Assembly (NCBI RefSeq): GCF_016741875.1
Contig: NZ_JAERRF010000014.1
Location: forward strand, 124,001 to 188,000
Direction: 5' to 3'
From: Streptomyces coffeae
GTDB taxonomy: Bacteria; Actinomycetota; Actinomycetes; Streptomycetales; Streptomycetaceae
DNA length: 64,000 bases
Shown here: in pieces, positions 27,576 to 36,532 of the stretch
Layout of the letters: each line of letters starts with the position of its first letter
Position numbering within the stretch: position 1 is the stretch's first letter
The notes under the pieces: generated by a model
What the model saw: the letters and a program-made list of their open reading frames with translations, nothing else
Database searches by the model: none
Told to the model about the DNA's origin: nothing
Program-made: the position numbers and the translations under genes

Positions 27576-28349
27576 ATGACAAGCGCTGGTTCTTCCCAGG
27601 GGGCGAGCCCCGACATCCCGGGCGAATCCCAGATGCGGGCCTCCGATGCCGAGCGCGAGCGCATCGCCGAGGTGCTCCGGGAAGCCGTCGCCGAAGGCCG
27701 CCTCGACATGGAGGAGTTCGAGGAGCGGCTGGACGCGGCCTACACGGCGCGTACCCACGCCCAGCTGGAGCCGCTGGTCCGCGACCTCCCGGTGCCCGGA
27801 ACCACCCCCGGCGCGCTGTCCGCGCCCGAGAGCTGTGGGGACGGGGACGGGCGGATCGGGGGCACGCCCACCTCCCGCATGGCCGTCGCCATCATGGGCG
27901 GCTTCCAGCGCAAGGGCACCTGGACCGCACCGCGCAACTTCACCGCCTTCACGCTCATGGGCGGCGGGGAGATCGATCTGCGCGAGGCCCGTTTCGAAGA
28001 CCGCGAGACGGTGATCCGCTGCTTCGCCCTCATGGGCGGGGTACAGGTCATCGTGCCGCCGGACATCGAGACGCATGTGGGCGGCATCGGCATCATGGGC
28101 GGCTTCGACCAGAGCGGGGAGGCCGACGGCGACCCCGGCGCGCCCCGGGTGACCGTGACCGGGCTGGCGATCTTCGGCGGGGTCAGCGTGGAGCGCAAGC
28201 TGCGCAAGGCGGAGGCGCGGCGGCTGAAGGCCGAACGCCGCCAGCTCAAGTCCGAGCGCAAGGAGCTGGCGCGGGCCGAGCGGCGGGAGCGCAAGGAGGG
28301 GCGGCGAGTGTCCTTCGAGAAGGACCGGCCGCGGGAGGACCGGGACTGA
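27576..28349 (+). CDS. DUF1707 / LiaF-like protein
   Basis: A 257-residue protein. Residues ~20-72 are a DUF1707 (SHOCT-like) domain: MRASDAERERIAEVLREAVAEGRLDMEEFEERLDAAYTA. The central part has three MGG-type turns (MAVAIMGGFQRKG, TLMGGGEIDLREA, GIMGGFDQSG) typical of the cell-wall-active antibiotics response fold. The last 50 residues are very basic and helical (LKAERRQLKSERKELARAERRERK). No membrane helix. Possibly linked to envelope stress; unproven. Confidence 0.82.
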   Translation: MTSAGSSQGASPDIPGESQMRASDAERERIAEVLREAVAEGRLDMEEFEERLDAAYTARTHAQLEPLVRDLPVPGTTPGALSAPESCGDGDGRIGGTPTSRMAVAIMGGFQRKGTWTAPRNFTAFTLMGGGEIDLREARFEDRETVIRCFALMGGVQVIVPPDIETHVGGIGIMGGFDQSGEADGDPGAPRVTVTGLAIFGGVSVERKLRKAEARRLKAERRQLKSERKELARAERRERKEGRRVSFEKDRPREDRD

Positions 28350-28419
28350 GGCGCTCCGGCCGGGGCAGGGTACGCCGCGTCCTGGCGGACCGCCTCGCGG
28401 GGCCCGGCGAGTGAGCCGA
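28346..28419 (+). repeat. 74-base direct repeat, copy 1
   Basis: Begins inside the stop codon of the DUF1707 gene. Differs from copy 2 at only one base (cctcGcgg/cctcCcgg). Period between copies 97 bases. Confidence 0.9.
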
Positions 28420-28442
28420 GTACGGTGCACCGTCGACAGGGG

Positions 28443-28516
28443 CTGAGGCGCTCCGGCCGGGGCAGGGTACGCCGCGTCCTGGCGGACCGCCTCCCGGGGC
28501 CCGGCGAGTGAGCCGA
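28443..28516 (+). repeat. 74-base direct repeat, copy 2
   Basis: Second copy of the repeat that starts at 28346. Its end runs into the dispersed element shared with 62483 onward. Confidence 0.9.
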
Positions 28517-28703
28517 AGGGGCGCGCCGCTGTCGTAAGGGAGAGCGCGCGGAGGCCCTGAGGCACGAAGGGTCGAGCACGGTCGACTGTCGGCAGGGGCT
28601 TTGGCGCCCTGGAGGCGAACCGAGCCCTCAAAAGGGGGGTCGAGCACGGTCGACTGTCGGCAGGGGCTTTGGCGCCCTGGAGGCGAACCGAGCCCTCAAA
28701 AAA
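28510..28703 (+). repeat. dispersed intergenic repeat family A, locus 1 with tandem 68-base unit
   Basis: The first ~91 bases (28510-28600) match 62483-62573 with two differences. Within it, a 68-base unit occurs twice in tandem (from 28570 and from 28638), each containing GAGCACGGTCGACTGTCGG and ending in an A-run. It lies between convergent genes (DUF1707 and SGNH hydrolase). Confidence 0.9.
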
Positions 28704-28717
28704 GGGGGCCGCGCGCC

Positions 28718-30040
28718 TTACAGCTCGGCTGCCGCGGTGCCCTTCAGGTGGTCCAGGTTCAGCGACTGCGCCATCGCCCGGTAGCCCGCGTCGCTCGGGT
28801 GCAGATGGTCGCCCGAGTCGTAGACGGGCCGCAGCCGCAGCGGGCTGATCGGGTCGCGCAGCGCCTTGTCGAAGTCCACGACCTCGTCGAAGACCTTGCC
28901 GGAGCGGATCTGGGCGTTGATCTGCTCCCGTACGGCGTCCAGCCGCGGGGTGTAGCCGCGGTGGCCGTAGAACGGGGTCAGGGTGGCGCCGACGACCCGC
29001 ATACCCCGGGCGTGGGCCTGCTCGGTCATCCGCTTCAGCCCGGCCACGATCTTGTTCGGGTCGGTCTGATGGGGGATACGGAGTATGTCGTTGATGCCCA
29101 GCTCGATGACCACGGCCTTCACACCGGTGCGGGAGAGCACATCGCGGTTGAACCGGGAAAGTCCGCTGGGGTTGTTGGGCGGGTACTGGGTGCCGTCGCT
29201 CAGCACGCGGTTGCCGCTGATCCCCTGGTTGAGCACGCCCAGCCGGGGCGCTCCGGGCTCGGTGCGCAGCCGCTCGGCGAGGAAGTCGGTCCACCGGCGG
29301 TTGGCCCCGGCGGTGGAGGTGATGCCGTCGGTGATCGAGTCGCCGATCACGGCGACCGAGCCCTGTGCCTCCTTGGACCACACGTCCACGCCGGTCAGAT
29401 AGCGCCAGTACGGGCTCTGCTCGGTGTACGCCGCGCCCGCGGTGTCTTCCGTACGGTCGCCGCGCGCCATGTAGGAGGTCTGGCGGGCGTGTGGGTGGTA
29501 GGTGACCGAGCCGGACGCCTGCGGGGCGTAGGTGGTGACCAGCAGATCCGCGGCGTCCGGGATGGTGAGCCGGACCGGGTCGCTGGTGGCCGCCTTGCCG
29601 GGCGGAATGGTCACCCAGGAGCGGTTGCCGAAGGTGAGGCGGCGCATCGTACCGGTCGCGGCGGTGGGATTGCTGGGCGCGGCCGCCAGCGCCAGCGAGG
29701 CATGCGTGATCGTCAGCGGGCGGGCGCTGTAGAAGTTGGAGAGCTGGATCCGGGCGCTGGAGCCGCCGACGCTGCTGCGCACCACATTCCGTATCGACAT
29801 GCCGGACAGCCCGCGGAGCGTGGCCCTCGGCTCGGCGGCGGCCGCCGAGGTGGACCAGGTGCCGACCCAGGAACCGGACGAGGCCGGGTCGGCGGAACCG
29901 CGGGTGCGGGCATCGGTGTCCATGTCGCCCTTGTCGCCACCGAGCCCGACGAATATCGCGGTCGAGACGAGGATCACCACGGCCGCCAGCGCAGCGAGCA
30001 CGGTATAGCCCGTGCGTCTGGGCATAGAAGGCACGCTCAT
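28718..30040 (-). CDS. secreted/anchored SGNH-GDSL hydrolase
   Basis: A 440-residue esterase or lipase-like enzyme. An N-terminal hydrophobic helix (~11-33) is a signal anchor. A beta-rich region (60-215) precedes the GDSL catalytic block, with nucleophile Ser235 in IGDSITDG, then the GN-block in GISGNRVL, ELGINDI, and catalytic DHLHPSDAGY near the end. Related proteins act on acylated glycans or lipids outside the cell. Preceded by a divergent spacer with DUF445. Confidence 0.9.
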   Translation of the reverse strand: MSVPSMPRRTGYTVLAALAAVVILVSTAIFVGLGGDKGDMDTDARTRGSADPASSGSWVGTWSTSAAAAEPRATLRGLSGMSIRNVVRSSVGGSSARIQLSNFYSARPLTITHASLALAAAPSNPTAATGTMRRLTFGNRSWVTIPPGKAATSDPVRLTIPDAADLLVTTYAPQASGSVTYHPHARQTSYMARGDRTEDTAGAAYTEQSPYWRYLTGVDVWSKEAQGSVAVIGDSITDGITSTAGANRRWTDFLAERLRTEPGAPRLGVLNQGISGNRVLSDGTQYPPNNPSGLSRFNRDVLSRTGVKAVVIELGINDILRIPHQTDPNKIVAGLKRMTEQAHARGMRVVGATLTPFYGHRGYTPRLDAVREQINAQIRSGKVFDEVVDFDKALRDPISPLRLRPVYDSGDHLHPSDAGYRAMAQSLNLDHLKGTAAAEL

Positions 30041-30268
30041 GGGCGGGTTGTCTCCTCGGGCGGCGGAGCCCGGGGCTCCGATACGTGGACAGGAACTGCG
30101 AGTGTGTCAGCAGCGCCGAAAGGGTCCGGTCGGTCCCCCCATGATCCCACGGCGGGCTATGGGTCCGCCCGTCGGCCTTCCCCCAAGTGTGCGGGGTCGC
30201 TACCCCGGACAGACGACGGGAACTCGCCGTTCGTTCCACAAGTGGGGGACTGAAACAGGAAAGAGACA

Positions 30269-31624
30269 ATGCATGAGGGGCAGCGCGACCGGGTGGAGCG
30301 AATGAACCGGACAACAGCGGGTGATACGGCGCACAGACCGCCCGGCGGCGGTCCGGGCGGCCTCATCGCGGACACCCCGCTCGACCAGGAGCGTCGGCGT
30401 GGTGTGCGGCGGATGAAGACGCTCGCCACCGGCATGCTGCTCGCCGTCGCGCTGGTGTACACCCTCGCCAAGTGGGCAGCGTCCTCCGGGGCCGGCGGCT
30501 GGACGGGATATGTCGCCGCGGCGGCCGAGGCGGGCATGGTCGGTGCGCTGGCCGACTGGTTCGCGGTCACCGCGCTGTTCCGGCGGCCGATGGGGCTGCC
30601 CATCCCGCACACCGCCATCATTCCCACCAAGAAGGACCAGTTCGGGAGCGCCCTGGGCGAGTTCGTCGGGGAGAACTTCCTCTCCGGCGACGTCGTCCGG
30701 ATGCGGCTGCGCTCGGTCGGCATCGCCGAACGCCTCGGCACCTGGCTGGCCGAACCCCCGCACGCCGACCGGGTGACGGACGAGCTGGCCACCGCGCTGC
30801 GCGGTGCGCTCACGGTGCTGCGCGACTCCGATGTGCAGGCGGTGGTGGGCGAGGCCATCACCCGCCGGGCCGACGCCCAGGAGATCGCGCCGGGCCTCGG
30901 CAAGCTGCTGGCGCACATCGTCGCGGACGGCGGCCACCACCGCGCCGTGGACCTGGTGTGTCTGCGCGCCCACGACTGGCTGGTCGAGCACAACGAATCG
31001 GTGATGGACGCGGTGACCGGCGGCGCCCCCGGCTGGACGCCGCGGTTCGTGGACCGCAAGGTGGGCGAGCGGGTCTACCGGGAACTGCTGCGCTTTGTGA
31101 GTGAGATGCGTGACATGCCCGCCCATCCGGCGCGCGGCGCCGTGGACCGTTTCCTCACCGACTTCGCCGAGGACCTCCAGACGCACACCGACACCCGGGC
31201 GCGGGTCGAGCGGCTGAAGCGGGAGGTGCTGGGACGCGCCGAGGTGCAGGATCTGATCGCCTCGACCTGGGCCTCGGTCCGTTCGATGATCGTCGCGGCG
31301 GCCGAGGACGAGCGCAGTGAGCTGCGGCGCAGGGCGCGGACGGCCATTCTGTCGCTGGGCACACGGATGATGACGGACACACGGCTGCGCGGCAAGGTCG
31401 ACGGCTGGCTGGAAGACGCCGCCGTCTATGTGGTGACGACCTATCGGGACGAGATCACTTCGCTGATCACCGAGACGGTGGCGGGGTGGGACGCCGAGCA
31501 CACCTCACGCAAGATCGAGGCCCATATCGGGCGGGATCTCCAGTTCATCCGGATCAACGGCACCGTGGTGGGCGCGCTCGCCGGGCTGGTCATCTACACG
31601 CTCTCGCGCGCGCTGGGCGGTTGA
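30269..31624 (+). CDS. DUF445 membrane protein
   Basis: A 451-residue protein of unknown function. Two membrane helices near the start (~50-95), containing the family's AEAGMVGALADWFAVTALFRRPMGLPIPHTAIIP, and one at the extreme C-terminus (VVGALAGLVIYTLSRAL) flank a long helical soluble part. AGGAAAG precedes ATG 30269. Followed by the sortase gene after 22 bases. Confidence 0.88.
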   Translation: MHEGQRDRVERMNRTTAGDTAHRPPGGGPGGLIADTPLDQERRRGVRRMKTLATGMLLAVALVYTLAKWAASSGAGGWTGYVAAAAEAGMVGALADWFAVTALFRRPMGLPIPHTAIIPTKKDQFGSALGEFVGENFLSGDVVRMRLRSVGIAERLGTWLAEPPHADRVTDELATALRGALTVLRDSDVQAVVGEAITRRADAQEIAPGLGKLLAHIVADGGHHRAVDLVCLRAHDWLVEHNESVMDAVTGGAPGWTPRFVDRKVGERVYRELLRFVSEMRDMPAHPARGAVDRFLTDFAEDLQTHTDTRARVERLKREVLGRAEVQDLIASTWASVRSMIVAAAEDERSELRRRARTAILSLGTRMMTDTRLRGKVDGWLEDAAVYVVTTYRDEITSLITETVAGWDAEHTSRKIEAHIGRDLQFIRINGTVVGALAGLVIYTLSRALGG

Positions 31625-31646
31625 CGTCGGCACGTCTCTGGCAGGT

Positions 31647-32510
31647 GTGAGCGGCAGGGCCTATGGTGCCCCTCCCCGGAGGGAGACCGGTGTGCGACGT
31701 CAACGAGGCCAGGGGCCGCGGGAGCGGTGGTTACGGCGCAGTGGCGCACGGCGGGGGCGGCGTGCGGTGGCCGCCCGGGTGCTGTGGACCGCGGGTGAAA
31801 TGGCGGTCACCCTCGGGCTTGTTGTGCTGCTCTTCGTCGTCCATCAGCTGTGGTGGACCAACCGTCAGGCGCATCAGGGCGCCCAGCGCGAGGTGGCGGC
31901 CCTGGAGCGGGAGTGGCGTACCGGGGGCCACGACACCACCGCACCGGACGCGGGCCCGCGGGACTCCTCCCCGGGGCGGGGCCCGGACCACGAACGCGCC
32001 ACCACGGCCCGCACCGGCCCGGGGGCCGGTGGCGCCCGCGCCCCGCGGCGGGACCAGTCGTACGCCGTGCTGCGCATCCCGCGCATCGGGCTGACGGTCC
32101 CGGTCGCCGAGGGCGTCAGCCGGTCCGCCGTGCTCAACAAGGGGTACGTGGGCCACTACCCGGGCACCGCCCAGCCCGGCCGGGCGGGGAACGTCGCGCT
32201 CGCCGGGCACCGCAACACCCACGGTGAGCCGTTCCGGCAGCTCGACGAGGTGCGCCGCGGGGACACGGTGCGCATCGACACCGCGGAGGCCCGCTACACC
32301 TATGTGGTCGAGCGCACCGTGCCGCGGACCTCGCCGTCCGACGGCACGGTGATCGCGAAGGTGCCGTACAGCTCGGCCCATCCGCGGCAGCGCTACACCG
32401 CGCCCGGCTACTACCTCACCCTGACCACCTGCACCCCCGAATTCACCTCCCGCTACCGGCTGGTGGTGTGGGGGCGGCTGAAGACGGCAGTACCGCGCAC
32501 GGCCGGGTAG
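31647..32510 (+). CDS. class E sortase
   Basis: A 287-residue transpeptidase that attaches secreted proteins bearing an LAXTG-type signal to peptidoglycan. One membrane helix lies at ~50-72; a ~60-residue polar linker precedes the sortase barrel (AVLRIPRIGLTVPVAEG onward). The catalytic triad is His188 (AGHRNTHG), Cys262 (TLTTCTPEF) and an arginine in SRYRLVVW (269-271). The LAETG protein encoded at 37858 is an attractive substrate. Confidence 0.92.
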   Translation: MSGRAYGAPPRRETGVRRQRGQGPRERWLRRSGARRGRRAVAARVLWTAGEMAVTLGLVVLLFVVHQLWWTNRQAHQGAQREVAALEREWRTGGHDTTAPDAGPRDSSPGRGPDHERATTARTGPGAGGARAPRRDQSYAVLRIPRIGLTVPVAEGVSRSAVLNKGYVGHYPGTAQPGRAGNVALAGHRNTHGEPFRQLDEVRRGDTVRIDTAEARYTYVVERTVPRTSPSDGTVIAKVPYSSAHPRQRYTAPGYYLTLTTCTPEFTSRYRLVVWGRLKTAVPRTAG

Positions 32511-32570
32511 GGCGCGGGGACGCTTACACTGAACGGACCAAAGTGACGGGGGAGTAGGGGGAACGGCGGG

Positions 32571-32897
32571 ATGACCCACCGGTTCGAGCGGCTGCGGATG
32601 CACCTGGGTGTGTGTCTGTTCCTGCTGACCGGCGCCCTGCTGACCCAGACCGGGCTGGTGAGCGCGGTCGCGTTCGCCGCCACCACGGCCGCCACCGCCG
32701 CCGTCGCGGCGGCGCTGCTGACCCGCGCGTTGCTGGCCTCCCACGGCCGGGTGCCCACCCCGCCGGGCCGGATCCGCACCGCGATCAGGGACCGGGAGCG
32801 CCGTACCGCCTTTCTGCCCCAGCGGGATCCGGACGCCTCGGGCCGCCCGAGGCCGCGAGCGCCCGGCCGTCGTCCGTTGACGGCCGCGCAGGCGTAA
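32571..32897 (+). CDS. small membrane protein upstream of yidC (DUF6412-like)
   Basis: A 108-residue protein with two hydrophobic helices (about 10-30 and 33-52, rich in Ala/Thr) and a basic Arg/Pro tail containing RPRAPGRRPLTAAQA. From memory similar proteins (DUF6412) precede short yidC genes in Streptomyces. Start ATG 32571, with a G-run upstream. Role unknown; perhaps linked to the insertase. Confidence 0.6.
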   Translation: MTHRFERLRMHLGVCLFLLTGALLTQTGLVSAVAFAATTAATAAVAAALLTRALLASHGRVPTPPGRIRTAIRDRERRTAFLPQRDPDASGRPRPRAPGRRPLTAAQA

Positions 32898-33043
32898 CGC
32901 GCAGGGCCGCACGGGCCTTACGCACCGGCGCATCTCCACCCGTACCGCCACGCCGCGCGGTTCGTCACGCCGATTCACCCATCCGGCCACCGGTCATCCG
33001 GTCATCCGGCCGTCCGGCACGACGAGATCCGCGGAGTTCTCCC

Positions 33044-33712
33044 ATGTCTCTTTTCTCCTGCCTCGGCACCCTGTTGTCCACCATCGCCGATCAACTCGAC
33101 CCGCTCTTCGGGGCGTCCGCGACGGCCGCCGCGATCGTGGTCTTCACCCTCTGTGTCCGCGCCGCGCTGCATCCGCTGACCCGCGCGGCGGTGCGCGGTG
33201 AGAAGGCACGGGCCCGGCTGGCCCCGAAGTTCGCCGAGGTGAGCCGCCGCCACCGGGACGACCCCGAGCGGATGCGGCGCGCCCTGGGCGAGTTGCGAGC
33301 CAAGGAGGGTGCCTCGCCGATGGCGGGCTGTCTTCCGGCCCTCGTCCAGCTCCCCGTCTTCTTCGTCATGTACCACGTCTTCTCCACCGGCAGCGGCGCC
33401 GGTGACCTGCTCGACCACACCCTGGCGGGCGCCCCGCTCGGCGGCCGGTGGGACGGGGCGCTGGACGGTTCGCGGGGGCTGGTCCACCTCGCCCTCTTCA
33501 CCCTGATCGCGGCGGTGGCGACGTGGACCTGGTGGCGCGCCCGCAAGACGGTCGTGCCCGGCGCGCCCGGCATGGCCCGTGTGCTGCCGCTGCTGTCCTT
33601 CGGCACCCTCGTCACCGCCGCCGTGGTCCCGCTGGCGGCGGGTCTGTACCTCGCGACCAGTACGACATGGACGGCGGTGGAGCGGGCGCTGCTGCACCGC
33701 GGCGGAAGCTGA
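33044..33712 (+). CDS. yidC: short YidC/Oxa1-family membrane insertase
   Basis: A 222-residue Oxa1-superfamily protein, shorter than the housekeeping YidC. The core is intact: AALHPLTRAAVRGEKARARLAPKFAEV, RALGELRAKEGASPMAGCLPALVQLPVFFVMYHVF, and three following helices. The conserved arginine in the first transmembrane region (CVRAALHP) fits the hydrophilic-groove residue. Probably a second, specialised insertase. Confidence 0.85.
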   Translation: MSLFSCLGTLLSTIADQLDPLFGASATAAAIVVFTLCVRAALHPLTRAAVRGEKARARLAPKFAEVSRRHRDDPERMRRALGELRAKEGASPMAGCLPALVQLPVFFVMYHVFSTGSGAGDLLDHTLAGAPLGGRWDGALDGSRGLVHLALFTLIAAVATWTWWRARKTVVPGAPGMARVLPLLSFGTLVTAAVVPLAAGLYLATSTTWTAVERALLHRGGS

Positions 33713-33841
33713 CGCCCGGGCCGGGTCGGCGGCCTCCGGTCCGGTCTGTGAACAAGGTCTTGCGGAGTGGACAGAGCTCTTGGAGGATCGTCCGACCCGG
33801 CCGTCCCCCGGACTTGCCCCTTCGACCACGGGAGTCGTGAG

Positions 33842-34708
33842 ATGAAGCTGCTGCGTGTGGGACCGGCGGGCGCGGAACGCCCGGCACTGCTGGATGCCTC
33901 GGGCACCCTGCGCGACCTGTCCGGCCTGGTCCCGGACATCGACGGCGCCCTGCTCGCCGATGACGCCGCCCTCGCCCGGATCCGCGAGGCGGCGTCGGCG
34001 CAGGGCGCCGGGGCGCTGCCCGCGATCGACGACGGCGGGGTGCGGATCGGCCCGCCGCTCGCCCGTATCGGCAAGATCGTGTGCATCGGGCTGAACTACC
34101 ACGACCACGCCACCGAGACCGGCGCCGCCCTCCCGCAGGAGCCGATCCTCTTCATGAAGGCACCGGACACGGTCGTCGGCCCGCAGGACACCGTGCTGGT
34201 CCCGCGCGGCAGCGCGAAGACCGACTGGGAGGTCGAACTCGCCGTGGTCATCGGCCGTACCGCGCGCTATCTCGACTCCGACGAGGCGGCCCTCGCCGCG
34301 GTCGCGGGCTACGCCATCGCCCATGACGTCTCCGAGCGCGCCTTCCAGATCGAGCGCGGCGGCCAGTGGGACAAGGGCAAGAACTGCGAGACGTTCAACC
34401 CCCTGGGCCCCTGGCTGGTGACCGCCGACGAGATCCCCGATCCGCAGTCGCTGGGCCTGCGGCTGTGGGTCAACGGCGAGCTCCAGCAGAACGGCACCAC
34501 GGCGGATCAGATCTTCGGGGTCGCCCAGGTGGTCCGCTATCTCAGCCAGTTCATGACCCTCTACCCGGGCGACATCATCAACACCGGCACCCCGGCGGGG
34601 GTGGCCCTGGGCCGTCCCGAACCCAAGCCGTATCTGCGCGCGGGCGATGTGGTCGAGCTGGAGATCGACGGACTGGGCCGCCAGCGCCAGGAGTTGAAGG
34701 ACGCGTAG
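33842..34708 (+). CDS. fumarylacetoacetate hydrolase family protein
   Basis: A 288-residue enzyme of the FAH superfamily, which cleaves C-C bonds or decarboxylates/tautomerises beta-keto acids. Characteristic pieces: GLNYHDHATETG, EPILFMKAPDTV, DWEVELAVVIG (metal-binding Glu) and MTLYPGDIINTGTPAGVALG. An N-terminal cap of ~70 residues is present. ATG 33842 was selected. Substrate cannot be inferred. Confidence 0.9.
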   Translation: MKLLRVGPAGAERPALLDASGTLRDLSGLVPDIDGALLADDAALARIREAASAQGAGALPAIDDGGVRIGPPLARIGKIVCIGLNYHDHATETGAALPQEPILFMKAPDTVVGPQDTVLVPRGSAKTDWEVELAVVIGRTARYLDSDEAALAAVAGYAIAHDVSERAFQIERGGQWDKGKNCETFNPLGPWLVTADEIPDPQSLGLRLWVNGELQQNGTTADQIFGVAQVVRYLSQFMTLYPGDIINTGTPAGVALGRPEPKPYLRAGDVVELEIDGLGRQRQELKDA

Positions 34709-34764
34709 CGCCTACCGCGCTGCGGGAGGCGGGGTGAGGGTGTCGCTTGTCCCTCCGGGTGCGT

Positions 34765-34844
34765 CGTCCGCGGGTGCGTCGTGGCTGGTCGCGCCCACGC
34801 GGCGGAGCCGCACATCGACACAGCCCCGCGCCCCTTCGGGGCGC
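34765..34844 (-). repeat. dispersed intergenic repeat family B, copy 1
   Basis: An 80-base element matching 42378-42457 in the opposite orientation with about two differences. Contains GCGCCCC-TTC-GGGGCGC (34828-34844), a short hairpin, and a conserved run including CCGCCGCGTGGGCGCGACCA (read on minus). Lies between the convergent FAH and UPF0303 genes. Confidence 0.9.
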
Positions 34845-34881
34845 GGCGGCCCCGCCGTACGCCGGTCGGGCCGTGACGGAC

Positions 34882-35385
34882 TCAGGCCGTCGCCGACAGA
34901 TGGCGCTCCAGCGCCTCCACCACCAGCGCGTGGTCCTCCGCCTGCGGAAGGCCCGATACCGCGACCGCGCCGATGACGCCGGTGCCCGTCACATGGAGCG
35001 GGAAGGCGCCGCCGTGGGCCGCGTAGCGGTCCGGGTCCAGGCGCGAGGACTCCTCGAAGGTGGTGCCCTTGGCCCGGAAGCGGGCGCCCACGAGATACGA
35101 GGCGGCGCCGTAGTGCTCCACCACCCGGCACTTGCGGTCCAGCCAGGCGTCGTTGTCCACGCTGGTGCCGGGCAGCGCGCGGTGGAAGAGACGCTGTCCG
35201 GCGCGGCGCACCGAGATGGTGACGGCCGCGCCGCGCTCCCGGGCGAGGTCGGCGATCAGACAGCCGAGCCGCCAGGCGTCGTCGTTGTCCAGCCGGGGCA
35301 GCCGCAGCCGGCGCTCCTGCTCCTCCAGCCGGGCGATCAGATCGCCCGCCGCGTCGGCGCGTTGAACGGTGGAGTGCGTGCTCAT
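34882..35385 (-). CDS. UPF0303 / heme-degrading-domain protein
   Basis: A 167-residue protein of the DUF336-like (HbpS/GlcG) fold. Signatures: AVTISVRRAGQRLFHRALPGTSVDNDAWLDRKCRVVEHYGAASYLVG and HGGAFPLHVTGTGVIGAVAVSGLPQAEDHALVVEAL. Its ATG overlaps the stop of the upstream oxidoreductase gene (ATGA), so the two are coupled. Family members bind heme or act as accessory proteins; true function unclear. Confidence 0.85.
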   Translation of the reverse strand: MSTHSTVQRADAAGDLIARLEEQERRLRLPRLDNDDAWRLGCLIADLARERGAAVTISVRRAGQRLFHRALPGTSVDNDAWLDRKCRVVEHYGAASYLVGARFRAKGTTFEESSRLDPDRYAAHGGAFPLHVTGTGVIGAVAVSGLPQAEDHALVVEALERHLSATA

Positions 35386-36476
35386 GCCGTGGCCTCCAGA
35401 GGGACCGTACGGCGCTCGGCGGCCGACAGCCGGGCCGCCTCCAGGACGTGCAGGGCCGCCGCGGCCTCGGCGGCGGTGACCGGCGGGCGGCCGCCGTCGC
35501 GCAGGGCGTCGGCCACGCCCGCGTAGTAGGCCGGATAGTCGCCGGGCAGGGTCGGTACGGGGAGACCACCGCCGGTCAGCGGCGATTCCCCCGCACCCAG
35601 CCGGCCCCAGGCGCCCTCCGGTTCGGCGCCCCACTCGATGCCGTTCGCCGGGCGCCGGCCCTCGCGGAGGGCGGCCTCCTGGGGGTCCAGGCCGTACTTC
35701 ACATAGCCGGCCTCGCTGCCCAGCACCCGGAAGCGCGGGCCGAGTTGGGCCGTGATGGCGCTCATCCACAGATGGGAGCGGACGCCGCCGGCGTGGGTGA
35801 GGGCGATGAAGGTGTCGTCGTCGGTCTGCGCGCCGGGGCGGCGTACGTCGACCTCGGCGTAGACGGAGACGACCGGGCCGAAGAGGGTGAGCGCCTGGTC
35901 GACCAGATGACTGCCCAGGTCGTAGAGGAGTCCACCGACCTCGGCCGGGTCGCCGGACTCCCGCCAGCCGCCCTTGAGCTGGGGCCGCCACCGCTCGAAG
36001 CGGGACTCGAAGCGCTGGACATGGCCGAGCGCGCCATCGGCGATCAGCTTGCGGAGAGTACGGAAGTCGTTGTCCCAGCGGCGGTTCTGGAAGACGCTCA
36101 GCAGCAGTCCGCGCGCGTCCGCGAGCGCGGCCAGCTCCTCGGCCTCGGTGGCGGTCGCGGCGAGCGGCTTGTCCACCACGACCGGCAGCCCCGCCTCGAG
36201 GGCGGCGCGGGCCAGCGGCACATGGGTGCGGTTCGGGGAGGCGACGACGATCAGATCCAGCTCGTCCGCGCGGCCCCACAGCTCGTCGGCGGAGTCCGCC
36301 AGGACGACGTCCGGGTACGCGGCGCGGGCCTGTCGCTGCCGCTCGGGGCTGGAGGTCACGACGGTGTCGAGGACGAGGCCGTCGGTGGCCGCGATCAGGG
36401 GCGCGTGGAAGACGGAGCCCGCCAGGCCGTAGCCGATCAGTGCGACGCGGAAGGCGCTGTTGTGGTGGTCGTCCAT
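35382..36476 (-). CDS. Gfo/Idh/MocA-family oxidoreductase
   Basis: A 364-residue NAD(P)-dependent sugar or cyclitol oxidoreductase. The Rossmann motif VALIGYGLAGSVFHAP is at 11-26; the family's lysine lies in VVVDKPLA, and the C-terminal domain has GLLYDLGSHLVDQALTLFG. ATG 36476 was preferred over an upstream alternative. Divergent from a ROK regulator, which probably controls it and UPF0303. Confidence 0.92.
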   Translation of the reverse strand: MDDHHNSAFRVALIGYGLAGSVFHAPLIAATDGLVLDTVVTSSPERQRQARAAYPDVVLADSADELWGRADELDLIVVASPNRTHVPLARAALEAGLPVVVDKPLAATATEAEELAALADARGLLLSVFQNRRWDNDFRTLRKLIADGALGHVQRFESRFERWRPQLKGGWRESGDPAEVGGLLYDLGSHLVDQALTLFGPVVSVYAEVDVRRPGAQTDDDTFIALTHAGGVRSHLWMSAITAQLGPRFRVLGSEAGYVKYGLDPQEAALREGRRPANGIEWGAEPEGAWGRLGAGESPLTGGGLPVPTLPGDYPAYYAGVADALRDGGRPPVTAAEAAAALHVLEAARLSAAERRTVPLEATA

Positions 36477-36490
36477 GGGAGTCACTTTGA

Positions 36491-36501
36491 CAACACTGTT
36501 G
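36491..36501. promoter_or_regulatory. candidate ROK operator
   Basis: CAACACTGTTG is a perfect 5-1-5 palindrome inside the 56-base divergent promoter region of the oxidoreductase and ROK genes. Flanked by a second partial repeat, ACTTT...AAAGT. Confidence 0.55.
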
Positions 36502-36532
36502 CGAAAGTGCAAGCGAGCGCCACAATGGAAGA

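Noticed and set aside
28346..28703. A CRISPR-like array
   Set aside because: Only two copies of each unit, units longer than CRISPR repeats, spacers short or absent, and no cas genes.
25254..30314. A 1686-residue reading frame on the minus strand
   Set aside because: It runs antisense to the ABC-2 operon and DUF1707 gene and through repeats. Composition is Arg/Pro/His-rich with no family resemblance; it is an artefact of high GC content.
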